Below, one piece after another: positions 8,924 to 18,745 of a DNA stretch of 64,000 nt (position 1 is its first letter; each line of letters starts with the position of its first letter). The translations under genes were made by a program, and so were the position numbers. The DNA is from Musa acuminata AAA Group. Its lineage: Eukaryota > Streptophyta > Magnoliopsida > Zingiberales > Musaceae. The notes under the pieces were generated by a model. That model saw only the letters and a list, made by a program, of their open reading frames with translations. It was not told the origin of the DNA and ran no database searches. The stretch is taken from the NCBI RefSeq assembly GCF_036884655.1, contig NC_088355.1, positions 22,918,501 through 22,982,500 of the forward strand. The letters run 5' to 3'.

Positions 8924-10505
8924 TGTTAGGATCGGAGTGGCACTAAGAGGGGGGGTGAATTAGTGCAGCGGATTAAAACATTGATTTCGACAAATTTTTC
9001 GTACGATAAGAACGGAACTTGAAAAGCTTAACTTGAAAGCGTATTCTTAAAGTTGCGCAGCAAAGGTAATGATGAAACAAAGAAAGTAAGAAGATTTACA
9101 GTAATGTAAATGACAATAAGAAATGCAAACCAGAGATTACGCCGTTTTTAAAGTGGTTCGGTCAAGTGACCTACATCCACTTGCGAGGCCCCTCTTAGAT
9201 GAGGCTTCCACCTTCCACTAGCAAATCTCTTGAAAGTGAAGGGTGAATACCCCTCTTACAACTTTTACAAGTGGTTCACTCTCTTACAGATTTTCAACAA
9301 GAAAGAAGGAGGTGAACACTAGCAAATTGAAAACAAGACAAGCTAACACTTTTCTAAGGCTTTTCTCTCAAACACTTGCTGCTCAAAAAGTTGTTCTCTC
9401 AGCTGAGATTTGAGGGGTATTTAGAGGCCTCAAGAGGATTCAAATTTGGGCTTCAAAATTTGAATTCTCTTTGGGTTCCCGCTGTTGGAGGTGCCACCGC
9501 CCAGCCAAGCGATGCCACCGCCCAGGGCTCGGGTGCTGGGCGGTGCCACCGCCCAGCCAGGAGGTGTCACCGCTCAGCTCTCGGGTGTTGGGCGGTGCCA
9601 CCGCCCAGCTAGGCGGTGCCACCGCCTACAATGTTTTCAGCCCGACTACAGTGTTTTCAGCCACTAGTTGGGCTTCAATCTTGGCTCTCTAGTTCGCTGG
9701 TTTAGCTTAATTTTTAGCCTAAACCAACTCTGACTTTGGGCCCAGTTCGCCCCTAACCAGGATATAGGATTATCTCTTAATCCTAATCCTAATTACAAGT
9801 GGACTACATAACCAAAACACATCCTAAGCAAATTTTCAACCGCGAACGTCGAGTCTTGTTCTTGCGAGCTTTCCGACGAACTTTCTGCTGACGGGCTTCT
9901 AGCAAGCTCCCGAACTTGTGATGACTTTAATGAGTAGCCAAGCCTTCTCGGTGATCTCCGTGAACCTCCGACGATCTCTTCGGCGAACTTCCGAAAATTC
10001 CGACAAGTTCCCGATTTCTTCTCGGTTGGTTCTGGCAGCATCTCCGACGATTCTTCGGACTCTTAAACGTCCATCGAACTTGACTCCGGTATTCTTGCTT
10101 TGTGTTTTCTGGTTATCGTAGTTAATCCTGCACACACAAGCAAACACTCTACTCCGATCTAGACAATTATTATAACGCAAATTGACATTCTGTTGCCCGG
10201 CACGTCATTGGTTGGCACTTCATCCGATTCTTCGGTGCATCGTCCTCTCTTGTGGCTTGTTGCCCAATCGGCGGTTGACCTCCGCAACCCCGATATCCTT
10301 AGCGCAATTTCGCTCTCCTTGGCCCGATGCCCGACGCCCGAAGCCTTCTGCCATCCAATATCCTGACGTGATCTCCTCCGACGCAACGTCAATTCCTCCT
10401 GCGTTAATTGTCTAATCCTGATCGAGTAGACCTGTATCACTCAAAATGTAGTCAAACATTTAAACACAATCAATTAGTTTCATCATCAAAATCCGAGATT
10501 CAACA
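8924..10505 (-). repeat. 3' LTR of E1 (type A)
   Basis: On the minus strand it begins TGTTGAATCTCGG at 10505 and ends CCGATCCTAACA at 8924. It shares a G7 tract (8938-8944 region), CTTCCG-rich degenerate repeats (9840-10080) and GGTGCCACCGCCCAG repeats (9491-9630) with the partner LTR. The TATA-like site is altered to TATTTAGAGG at 9418-9427, against TATTTATAGG at 16577. It has one extra GGTGCCACCGCC unit and lacks a ~40-bp segment present in the 5' LTR. Confidence 0.88.
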
Positions 10506-10521
10506 ATCTCCCCCTTTTTGA
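10506..10521 (-). other. Polypurine tract of E1
   Basis: On the minus strand TCAAAAAGGGGGAGAT lies directly next to the LTR start TGTTGAATC. It is the expected plus-strand primer for reverse transcription. The same tract is at 55044-55059. Confidence 0.85.
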
Positions 10522-11395
10522 TGATGACAACTAATTGATGACTAACGGAGTTAACCTTAACTCCCCGGAGTTTAACTAAACTCCCCCTATCAATATGCCA
10601 TTGATAGAACACTTGGATTATCCCAAATCCAAGTAACATTCATCACATGTTATGAAAAACATTTAAACTATCATGCAAATATATAAAATATTTAATTCAA
10701 TGCATGAAGTCATCAATATACTTCTCCCCCTATGTCATCAACAAAAAGGAGAAGTAGCTCTAGCTATTTTAAAAGATATGCAAGTTTTTGCAACATAAAG
10801 CGAGATTTTCATCACAACATATAAGCACAAAAGTATAGCAAGATTCTTAAGTTCAATCATGGCAATTCAACACTTGCTTCTTGTGCACGATTGCACTTTG
10901 CTTTTCTTTGCAATGTGCATGATAGTATTTCTTTGTAATATTCAAAATAGCAAATTGTACATCATGCTAGCTAGCATATTAAAGATGTTCAAGACAGTAA
11001 GTTTTTCTTCTCTTTTGAGAAGTGTTATTTTTGCTTCCTTTACAAAGTGCAAGCTAGCAAAGTATTTGAAAAAGTGAGCAAGTTTTGTAACATACAAGCT
11101 AGTAAAAATGTCAAAAGCAAATACAAGATAGCTTTCTTATTGAAGTGTGTAAGCTATCGATTCTTACTTCCTATTGCAATGTGCAGGTTGCAAGTCTTGC
11201 TTCTTGAGATGGGCAAGACAATGATGTTCAAGAAGACAACTTTTGCTTCTTGAAATAAGCAAGTTAGCAATCTTTGCTACTTAAAGATAGGCAAGCAAGC
11301 AATCAAGTTTTTGCATCTTCTTGACTTGTGCAAGCAAGCTATCTCCCCCTTTGTCATTATCAACAAGGTTCTGAAAATCCATTTTCAACAAGGTT
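10522..11395 (-). mobile_element. Non-coding internal region of E1, segment 1
   Basis: AT-rich, with many short repeats around GCAAGCTAGCAA and CTTGCTTCTTGA. Two polypurine-like motifs (minus strand GGGGGAGAAG and GGGGGAGAT) sit at 10721-10739 and 11341-11357. It matches the 3' internal region of the element at 55044-55970. No coding signal is recognised. Confidence 0.7.
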
Positions 11396-11540
11396 CCACA
11401 GTTCAAAATCCATAGAAATAAGAAAGATCCTCATTCGGGTCTTCCAGTAAGTGTAGTCCGTTCCACTGAACATGGGTGGACGTGTAATCGAATGCCCCTC
11501 TTGGTTTCCGGCGTATGCCATCTCTCTTGGGTTTTAATCC
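11396..11540 (-). pseudogene. Copia-type gag N-terminal fragment
   Basis: Minus-strand reading resembles the first ~45 residues of the gag at 15091-16011 (QEGHSI, RPP, GTDYTYWKTRMR-like). The rest of gag is deleted and joined to AT-rich 3' internal sequence. Confidence 0.7.
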
Positions 11541-11556
11541 TTTAGAGAGTTAACCT

Positions 11557-11570
11557 TGCTCTGATACCAA
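11557..11570 (-). other. Primer-binding site inside E1 (second LTR)
   Basis: On the minus strand TTGGTATCAGAGCA directly follows the LTR end GATCCTAACAA. It shows that the LTR at 11572-13908 served as a 5' LTR. Confidence 0.8.
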
Positions 11571-11705
11571 TTGTTAGGATCGAGAGCACTAAGAGGGGGG
11601 GGGGTGAATTAGTGCAACGAAAATCTTACAATAATTTAAAAACCAAAAGCTGCGTTCGTTCAAAAACTATTATGATGCAAACTAAAATTCTCAGTTTGTA
11701 TCTAA

Positions 11706-12035
11706 GTGCAGTTTGCGTCTAAGCGCAGATTGCGTTTAAGCGCAGTTTTGCGTCTAAGCGCAGTTTTGCGTCTAAGCGCAGTTTTGCGTCTAAACTCAGA
11801 TTTACGTCTAAATGCAGATTTACGTCTAAACGCAGATTTACGTCTAAACGCAGATTTACGTCTAAACGCAGATTTACGTCTAAACGCAGTTTTACGTCTA
11901 AACGCAGATTTACGTCTAAACGCAGTTTTACGTCTAAACGCAGTTTTACGTCTAAACGTAGTTTTACGTCTAAACGCAGATTTACGTCTAAACGCAGTTT
12001 TACGTCTAGACGCAGATTTACGTCTAAACTTTGAA
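11706..12035. repeat. 18-bp tandem array in LTR type B
   Basis: About 18 units of GCAGTTTTACGTCTAAAC, with early units closer to GCAGTTTGCGTCTAAGC. Because 18 is a multiple of 3, open frames appear on both strands (RRKTAF and NAVLRL themes); these are artefacts. It lies downstream of the TATA-like site in element sense, so it would be transcribed in the leader. Confidence 0.9.
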
Positions 12036-12819
12036 ACTCGTTTGTATACTCGCAGAAGGCAGTATGCAGTTGAAATCAAGACGTAAACGTGAACTGAAAT
12101 CTGATGATTGAGCGAGGAAAGCCGATTTACGTCTGAATGCAGTTTTACGTCTAAATGTTGAAAATCGTTCGTAAAATCGTAGAGGACAGATTGCAGTTAT
12201 TAATAGGATTAAAATGTAAGCGTAAACTGCAAAGAAGCTCGTTCGTAAAAGCACGGAAAACAGTTCTGCAGAATCAAACGTAAACGTAAATTGTAATGTA
12301 TGAAAATACGAATTTACGTCTGAATGCAGATTTGGAAGAACAGCACTTAGAACTTGTTCGTGAAAGCGCAGAGAGCAGTAGTGATGAGGGGGGTTTGCAG
12401 TAATGATAAAGTGCTCGAAAATAAATGCAAACCAGAGATTTAGAGTGGTTCGGTCAGCCTTGACCTACTCCACTTTTGGCTTCCTCCACCGATGAGGTTG
12501 CCGACGTCAACTAGGTGCCTTCCTTCAATGGGCGAAGGCCAAACTGCCCTTTTACAATTTCTCTCCTTTTGACAGGCTTAGGAGACAACCTTTACAGACC
12601 TTTCTCTCCTCACTTTACAATTGAAAACTTGAAGAACAGAAGGAGGAGACTTAAAGGCTTTACAACACTTTTGAGCTCTTAGAATCACAGAAAAGATCAA
12701 GATTTCGGTGTAGGTCTGTATCTTTTCAGTGCTGAATGGGTGGGGTATTTATAGGCCCCAACCCAATTCAAAATCCGAGCTCAAAACGATCAAATCGATC
12801 AAATCCCAGAATTCTGGGA

Positions 12820-13390
12820 TCAGGCGGTTGCACCTCTTGACTGGAGAGGTGGCACCGCCTGGCAGAGCTCGAAGACTGAGCTCAGGCGATTGCTTCTCTC
12901 TGCCAGAGCTCGAAGACTGAGCTCGATGGTTGCATCACCTGGCAGAGCTCGAAGACTGAGCTTGGTGATTGCATCACCTGGCAGAGCTCGAAACTGAGCT
13001 CGGTGGTTGCATCACCTGGCAGAGCTCCAAGCTGAGCTCAGGCTGATCCACCTCTCTGCCAGAGCTCGAAGACTGAGCTGGTGATTGCATCACCTGGCAT
13101 AGCTCGAGACTGAGCTCAGGCTGATGCACCTCTCTGCCAGAGCTCGAAGACTGAGCTCGGTGGTTGCATCGCCTGGCAGAGCTCGAAACTTGAGCTCTGG
13201 CGGTGCTACCTCTTGGCAGAGGAGGTTGCACCGCCCAGTCTAGCTCGAAGACTGAGCTCTGGGCGGTTGCACCTCCCAGCCTCGCAGCCCTGGCGGTTGC
13301 ACCTCCTGGCTGGGGCGGTTGCACCTCCCAACCCCACAGCCCAGGCGGTTGCACCTCCTGGCTGGGGCGGTTGCACCTCCTGGTGCAATC
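12820..13390. repeat. GC-rich repeats in LTR type B
   Basis: Repeated blocks of CTCTGCCAGAGCTCGAAGA and CTGAGCTC, mixed with GGCGGTTGCACCTC. Many contain short palindromes (GAGCTC). Similar blocks lie at 36500-36790, 40440-40640, 53660-54115 and 59695-60190. Confidence 0.8.
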
Positions 13391-13908
13391 AGGGTCCGAA
13401 TGGTTCACTCCATTCGGCCCACTTTGAATCTTTTCAGGGGCCCAATTGCCCCAAGATTAAGCTAATGGGATCACCTCCCATTTTCATGCTTAATCATCAT
13501 GCTAACTACGATTAACTCTAAGACAACTTCTGCAGCTTTGTTCCGATGCGTCAATCGCTTCTTCCGGCGAGTTTCCGGCCAACTTCCGTCGATCAACCGA
13601 TAACCCTCGGTGATCCTTCTGCGGACATCCGGCATACTCCTGGACTTTGCGACGATCCACTTGGCGAGTTCCGACGAGCTTCGCTTGGCAAGCTTCTGGA
13701 CTTCTCGGATCTGTTCTCGCTGAACCTCCGACGACCGTCCGAACTTCCGTTGAACTCTCGAACTCCCAACGTGATCATGATCTTGACTCCGGCGCAACAC
13801 CTGCTGCTTGTCTTACTCTTATCGTAGTTAATCCTGCACACTTATCTCAACACATAGATTAGATAACAAATGACAATTGACTTCATCATCAAAATCCGAG
13901 ATTCAACA

Positions 13909-15090
13909 ATTACAACAAAAATCAATAAGGTACTTTCATTATGGTAAAAATCAATGATCCATAAATCGTAAAAGATTCATCATCCATAATTTCGAAATTT
14001 ATTAAGCATGATCATTAAGCATAACACTAAAACATGGTTTCAAAATGTTTAATATTTTCATGCATATCAAATATTTTCAAATTCGAACATGCAAAATTTC
14101 AAAACTATATCTTCCATTTTTCATAAATAACTCAATCATCATTATGAGCATATTGTACATGATATTCAAGTCATAAATTATCAAGATGTCAAATAGAGTA
14201 GGTTAATTTGAATGTATCATTTTTAGTGAATACCAAGAAGAATCACATCATGAAAGAATTTTGATTCATGGAAAAATTTCATGTATCGAATATCGAGAAA
14301 TCAAGATGAAAATATATATGTAAAAATATTACAAGTTGTATTCAAGAGAAAAATCATCATTTGTTTACAACTCATTCAATTTTGTCAAATCAATATCATG
14401 ATTTTGATATAACTCATTTCTAATTCAAATCATCAAACCAAAATCATTTTCAAGGGATTCATATAAATCAACAAGATAGAGAAAAATAATTTTCAAGAAC
14501 AATGCTTTTCTCTTTTTAGTTATTTAAATTCATGTCATTTATGCTAGATAAAAAAGTGCATCAACATTTAGGATCGAAAAATGAATTTTATCATAAAAAC
14601 CATCAAGACCAATAAATCATAAAAATCATCATGTATAACTTTACAATCTCATGCATAAAATCATCAAATCATAGCATCAAAACTTTCAATGGTTTCATTA
14701 CAACATCAAGTAAGGTTTTATTGAACATAATTTTGAATGATTCTTATAGATATTTAAAATTTCTTTAGTTTTACTTTATATGATTGACTTTATATTAGCA
14801 TGCTTCAAATTTTTGTTCTTATGTCAAAACTATACATCATGTTTGAAAACCAAAGATAAGGTTCATAAAAAATCATCAAGCCTTCCATTCAAAAGTCATG
14901 CATCGTCATTGAAAATCAATATGGAAATCGTCAAAATACAAATTCTTGCTTCTCAAGCACATATATAAGATTAATCTTACTAGGTGTATAAGCATTAGAT
15001 TTATATTTAACATTTTACTGCATTAACATAACACATGCAATTTTCAAGAAAATTAATCCTAAACTAAATTAAAAATAACTTAAGAAAGTA
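13909..15090 (-). mobile_element. AT-rich non-coding internal region of E1, segment 2
   Basis: About 1.2 kb, very AT-rich, with ATCATCAAA and TTCATG repeated loosely. It resembles 31503-32350 and 56000-57640, for example a motif containing TTTAGGATCGAAAAATGAAT. No coding signal and no pol remnant. Confidence 0.65.
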
Positions 15091-16011
15091 TTATGTAATA
15101 TCGAAATAAATTAGTGGGATTTTGATTACCTCATTGTTGTAAGAGGGTGAGGCATAGTTTGCCACCTCGCCTTTCTTGATTTTCTCCTCGTCTTCGGAAG
15201 AGCTCAATTCATCCCAACTTTTGTTCTTCTTGCGTTCAAAGCAAGTAGTTCCATTCTTTTTGCTTTTTAATTTTTGTTTCATTTGTAGTTTAAGTTCACC
15301 ATCACTTGAGCTTATGCTCGAGTGGTATTCATGTGTTCTATGTCCCAAATCCTTCCTATCATTTGGAAGGTTGTTCTCGAGTTTCTTTTTTGTCACATTG
15401 TTCATTTCGTAGGTCATTAGAGACCCAATAAGTTCTTCGAGAGGGAATGTTTTAAGGTCCTTGGCCTCTTGAATGGCCGTAACTTTTGGATCCCAACTTT
15501 TTGGAAGGGATCTTAAGATTTTAGTGACTAGTTCAAAATTATAAAAACTTTTACCAAGAGCTTTGAGTCCATTGATGACATCCGTGAACCGGGTGTACAT
15601 GTCTCCGATGGACTCACTTGGTTTCATCTGGAAAAGTTCGTAAGAATGCACAAGAATATTGATTTTGGACTCTTTCACTCGGCTAGTGCCTTCATGAGTG
15701 ACCTCTAGAGTTCTCCAAATATCAAAAGCCGAGTCACACATCGAAACACGATTAAATTCATTTTTGTCAAGTGCACAATATAAGGCATTCATAGCCTTTG
15801 CATTTAGAGAAAACATCTTCTTCTCCAAATCATTCCAATGATTCATTGGGAGAGAAGACATTTCAAATCCATTTTCGACTATGTGCCATAAATTCAAATC
15901 CAAAGAAAGTAAGAAAACTCTCATTCGAGCTTTCCAATAAGTGTAGTCCGTCCCATTGAAAAAGGGAGGACGAATGAGAGAATGACCCTCTTGAAAGCCA
16001 TAAAGAGCCAT
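15091..16011 (-). CDS. gag: Copia-type gag polyprotein (UBN2 domain), intact frame
   Basis: A 306-residue frame from ATG at 16009-16011, with the PBS 35 bp upstream. The N-terminus reads MALYGFQEGHSLIRPPFFNGTDYTYWKARM. Residues ~60-190 carry WNDLEKKMFSLNAKAMNALYCAL, AFDIWRTLEVTHEGTSRVK and MYTRFTDVINGLKALGKSF, the typical UBN2 gag of plant copia elements. Its role is to form the virus-like particle in the cytoplasm. The C-terminus is lysine-rich, then acidic (SSSEDEEK). The CCHC zinc knuckle expected after TTCF is absent; the text runs TTCFERKKNKSWDE. The frame ends EVIKIPLIYFDIT, where E-V is encoded across GAG/GTAATC. It is 70-80% alike by eye to 57646-58557. No downstream pol exists, so the element would depend on others. 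Confidence 0.85.
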   Translation of the reverse strand: MALYGFQEGHSLIRPPFFNGTDYTYWKARMRVFLLSLDLNLWHIVENGFEMSSLPMNHWNDLEKKMFSLNAKAMNALYCALDKNEFNRVSMCDSAFDIWRTLEVTHEGTSRVKESKINILVHSYELFQMKPSESIGDMYTRFTDVINGLKALGKSFYNFELVTKILRSLPKSWDPKVTAIQEAKDLKTFPLEELIGSLMTYEMNNVTKKKLENNLPNDRKDLGHRTHEYHSSISSSDGELKLQMKQKLKSKKNGTTCFERKKNKSWDELSSSEDEEKIKKGEVANYASPSYNNEVIKIPLIYFDIT

Positions 16012-16045
16012 TTCTATTTGGGTGTTAAACCAAGGTAGAAAAACG

Positions 16046-16059
16046 TGGCTCTGATACCA
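16046..16059 (-). other. Primer-binding site of E1
   Basis: On the minus strand TGGTATCAGAGCCA, a 14-base match to the initiator methionine tRNA 3' end, two bases from the LTR end CTAACA. Confidence 0.9.
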
Positions 16060-16061
16060 AT

Positions 16062-17642
16062 TGTTAGGATCGGAGTGGCACTAAGAGGGGGGGGTGAATT
16101 AGTGCAGCGGATTAAAACGTTGATTTCGACAAATTTTTCGTACGATAAGAACGGAACTTGAAAAGCTTAACTTGAAAGCGTATTCTTAAAGTTGCGCAGC
16201 AAAGGTAATGATGAAACAAAGCAAGTAAGAAGATTTGCAGTAATGTAAATGACAATAAGAAATGCAAACCAGAGATTACGCCGTTTTTAAAGTGGTTCGG
16301 TCAAGTGACCTACATCCACTTGCGAGGCCCCTCTTCGATGAGGCTTCCACCTTCCACTAGCAAATCTCTTGAAAGTGAAGGGTGAATACCCCTCTTACAA
16401 CTTTTACAAGCGGTTCACTCTCTTACAGATTTTCAACAAGAAAGAAGGAGGTGAACACTAGCAAATTGAAAACAATGGAACTACTTGCTGCTGCTCAAGC
16501 GGTTCACTCTCTTACAGATTTTCTCTCAAACACTTGCTGCTCAAAAAGTTGTTCTCTCAGCTGAGATTTGAGGGGTATTTATAGGCCTCAAGAGGATTCA
16601 AATTTGGGCTTCAAAATTTGAATTCTCTTTGGGTTCCCGCTGTTGGAGGTGCCACCGCCCAGCCAAGCGGTGCCACCGCCCAGGGCTCGGGTGCTGGGCG
16701 GTGCCACCGCCCAGCCAGGAGGTGTCACAGCCCAACTCTCGGGTGTTGGGCGGTGCCACCGCCTACAGTGTTTTCAGCCCGACTACAGTGTTTTCAGCCA
16801 CTAGTTGGGCTTCAATCTTGGCTCTCTAGTTCGCTGGTTTAGCTTAATTTTTAGCCTAAACCAACTCTGACTTTGGGCCCAGTTGGCCCCTAACCAGGAT
16901 ATAGGATTATCTCTTAATCCTAATCCTAATTACAAGTGGACTACATAACCAAAACACATCCTAAGCAAATTTTCAACCGCGAACGTCGAGTCTTGTTCTG
17001 GCGAGCTTTCCGACGAACTTTCTGCTAACGGGCTTCTAGCAAGCTCCCGAACTTGTGATGACTTTAATGAGTAGCCGAGCCTTCTCGGTGATCTCCGTGA
17101 ACCTCCGACGATCTCTTCGGCGAACTTCCGAAAATTCCGACAAGTTCCCGATTTCTTCTCGGTTGGTTCTGGCAGCATCTCCGACGATTCTTCGGACTCT
17201 TAAACGTCCATTGAACTTGACTCCGGTATTCTCGCTTTGTGTTTTCTGGTTATCGTAGTTAATCCTGCACACACAAGCAAACACTCTACTCCGATCTAGA
17301 CAATTATTATAACGCAAATTGACATTCTGTTGCCCGGCACGTCATTGGTTGGCGCTTCATCCGATTCTTCGGTGCATCGTCCTCTCTTGCGGCTTGTTGC
17401 CCAATCGGCGGTTGACCTCCGCAACCCCGATATCCTTGGCGCAATTTCACTCTCCTTGGCCCGATGCCCGACGCCCGAAGCCTTCTGCCATCCAATATCC
17501 TGACGTGATCTCCTCCGACGCAACGTCAATTCCTCTTGCGTTAATTGTCTAATCCTGATCGAGTAGACCTGTATCACTCAAAATGTAGTCAAACATTTAA
17601 ACACAATCAATTAGTTTCATCATCAAAATCCGAGATTCAACA
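16062..17642 (-). repeat. 5' LTR of E1 (type A)
   Basis: 1581 bp, starting TGTTGAATC at 17642 on the minus strand and ending CCTAACA at 16062. It includes a G8 tract near the PBS end, GGTGCCACCGCCCAG repeats and CTTCCG-rich repeats. Minus-strand frames of 60-93 residues in it also occur in the 3' LTR only because the LTRs are copies. Confidence 0.88.
16577..16586 (-). promoter_or_regulatory. TATA-like box in 5' LTR of E1
   Basis: On the minus strand CCTATAAATA, about 520 bp from the LTR's PBS end. It would place U3 at about 16590-17642 and R/U5 below. The same site occurs at 12747, 33821, 36448, 53595 and 59631. Confidence 0.55.
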
Positions 17643-17647
17643 GATAG
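17643..17647. other. Target-site duplication gatag, right
   Basis: Second copy of the 5-bp duplication flanking E1. Confidence 0.9.
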
Positions 17648-18745
17648 TTCTCTAGTGAATCAGCCCCTGCATTCTTGGGAATTAAAGAAATAAAAGTGCA
17701 ATTCATCTCTCTAAGAATATGACCTGAAGAGAAATAATGTTGGCAAGCTTTAATCACATCATTACCAATAATAGACCATGTAATTTGGTAAAACTCAGCA
17801 GGAAATTCGTTTGGACTAGGGCTTTTGTGCTTTGGTGACTTAAAGATAACTCTGTCTATTTCGTCATCTGTAATTGGGGCATTGAGGATATAAATGGAAC
17901 TCGAATCAAGCTTTCTAGTTGTCTCCACCTGAATATTATTAGGTTGCCCCGCTTAGTTGAGTAAGGAATAAAAATATTGCTCAGTGTATGCTTTAATCTC
18001 ATCTAAATTTTCAATAAGATTGTTATCTTTGTCTCTACATTTCTTGATGCGGTTAACGGCTCTTCGAGTAGCAATAGAAGCATAAAAAAACTTAGTATTG
18101 GAATCCCCGAAAGTAAGCCAATGCTGTTGAGACTTCTGTTTTGCAAAACTTTCCTCTTGCTTTAAGGCTTACATGAAGTTATTTCTTGCTTCTGTCTCTT
18201 TTTCGATAAGATTCTCATCACGGGGCTGAAGTTGCAGTTCATGTTGCATTGCCATTAGTTCCTTTCTGCAAAATTGAACTCGGGTGGTAATATTGCCAAA
18301 GGGATTTATATTCCACTCCTTAAGTGCTGCTTTGTAGGCTTTGAGTTTTTGACATAAGATGTAAGGGGGGGATCCATGCGCATTAACATTCCAAGCCGAT
18401 CTGATAACATCAAGGAACTGAGGATGAGTACTCCATTAGGAAGATCTTCGTCGGAAGAAACCAGCATACATGCTCGTGTAAAGCTAATCTCGTTTGAGGT
18501 GCTGTTGCTTTGTCGATGTAGAGTGGCTGTCCGAGAGTACTGCATAACTTTGCAATAAAACGTCGACTCCAAAGATGTAGAGGCAGTCCTTGAAAGAATA
18601 CCCATAATGGAATAGATTGTAGGCTTTCTAACTTCAAACGGACATCAGGAGACCAACGTCGTAGAATCATTGGATGACCGCGGATAGTCCAGAATCCTTC
18701 GAGGATTCGTTGCAAATCTTCTTCAGAGTCCACAACAAACATCAC
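17648..18745 (-). mobile_element. LINE ORF2 RT start, then ORF1 fragment (L1b continued)
   Basis: 17648-17928 reads ITDDEIDRVIFKSPK and TFISLIPKNAGAD, the N-terminal part of RT. 17940-18360 reads the linker between endonuclease and RT (QHELQLQPRDENLI, FFYASIATRRAVNRIK). At about 18432 it jumps into ORF1: EEDLQRILEGFWTIRGHPM and WSPDVRLKLESLQSIPLW (18410-18751), a DUF4283-like RNA-binding region. The endonuclease domain between them is deleted. One stop falls in the linker (near 18171). Confidence 0.83.

Larger units (their letters stand above)
11572..13908 (-). repeat. Internal LTR of E1 (type B)
   Basis: 2337 bp; minus strand TGTTGAATCTCGG to CGATCCTAACA. It differs from the outer LTRs: it carries a G10 tract, an 18-bp array (11706-12035) and CTCGAAGACTGAGCTC repeats. 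It matches the LTRs at 52574-55043 and 58608-61118. The TATA-like site is TATTTATAGG at 12747-12756. The flanking 5 bp (ccaat and attac) do not match, so this is not a clean solo insertion. Confidence 0.85.
8924..17642 (-). mobile_element. Copia-type long-LTR element with three LTRs (E1)
   Basis: An 8719-bp insertion in a LINE, flanked by gatag. Minus-strand order from the right: 5' LTR (16062-17642), PBS, gag, AT-rich internal DNA, a second-type LTR (11572-13908), PBS with a gag fragment, internal DNA, polypurine tract, and 3' LTR (8924-10505). The outer LTRs are 1582 and 1581 bp and nearly identical. No protease, integrase or RT is present. The UBN2 gag, long LTRs and repeated polypurine-like motifs suggest the Maximus/SIRE branch of Ty1/copia; that placement is inference. 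Confidence 0.85.

Noticed and set aside
9793..10440. Minus-strand frames near the LTR start, repeated at 16930-17577 and similar at 54678-54977 and 60810-61052
   Set aside because: They recur only because the LTRs are copies. Some begin at GTG and not ATG, and no domain is visible. A U3-encoded protein cannot be excluded but is not supported.
11702..12086. Open frames of 125-126 residues on both strands
   Set aside because: They come from the 18-bp array, whose length is a multiple of three; the 'proteins' are six-residue repeats with no domain.
11572..13908. Simple nested solo insertion of the central LTR
   Set aside because: Flanking 5-mers (ccaat and attac) do not match, and a PBS with gag fragment abuts it.
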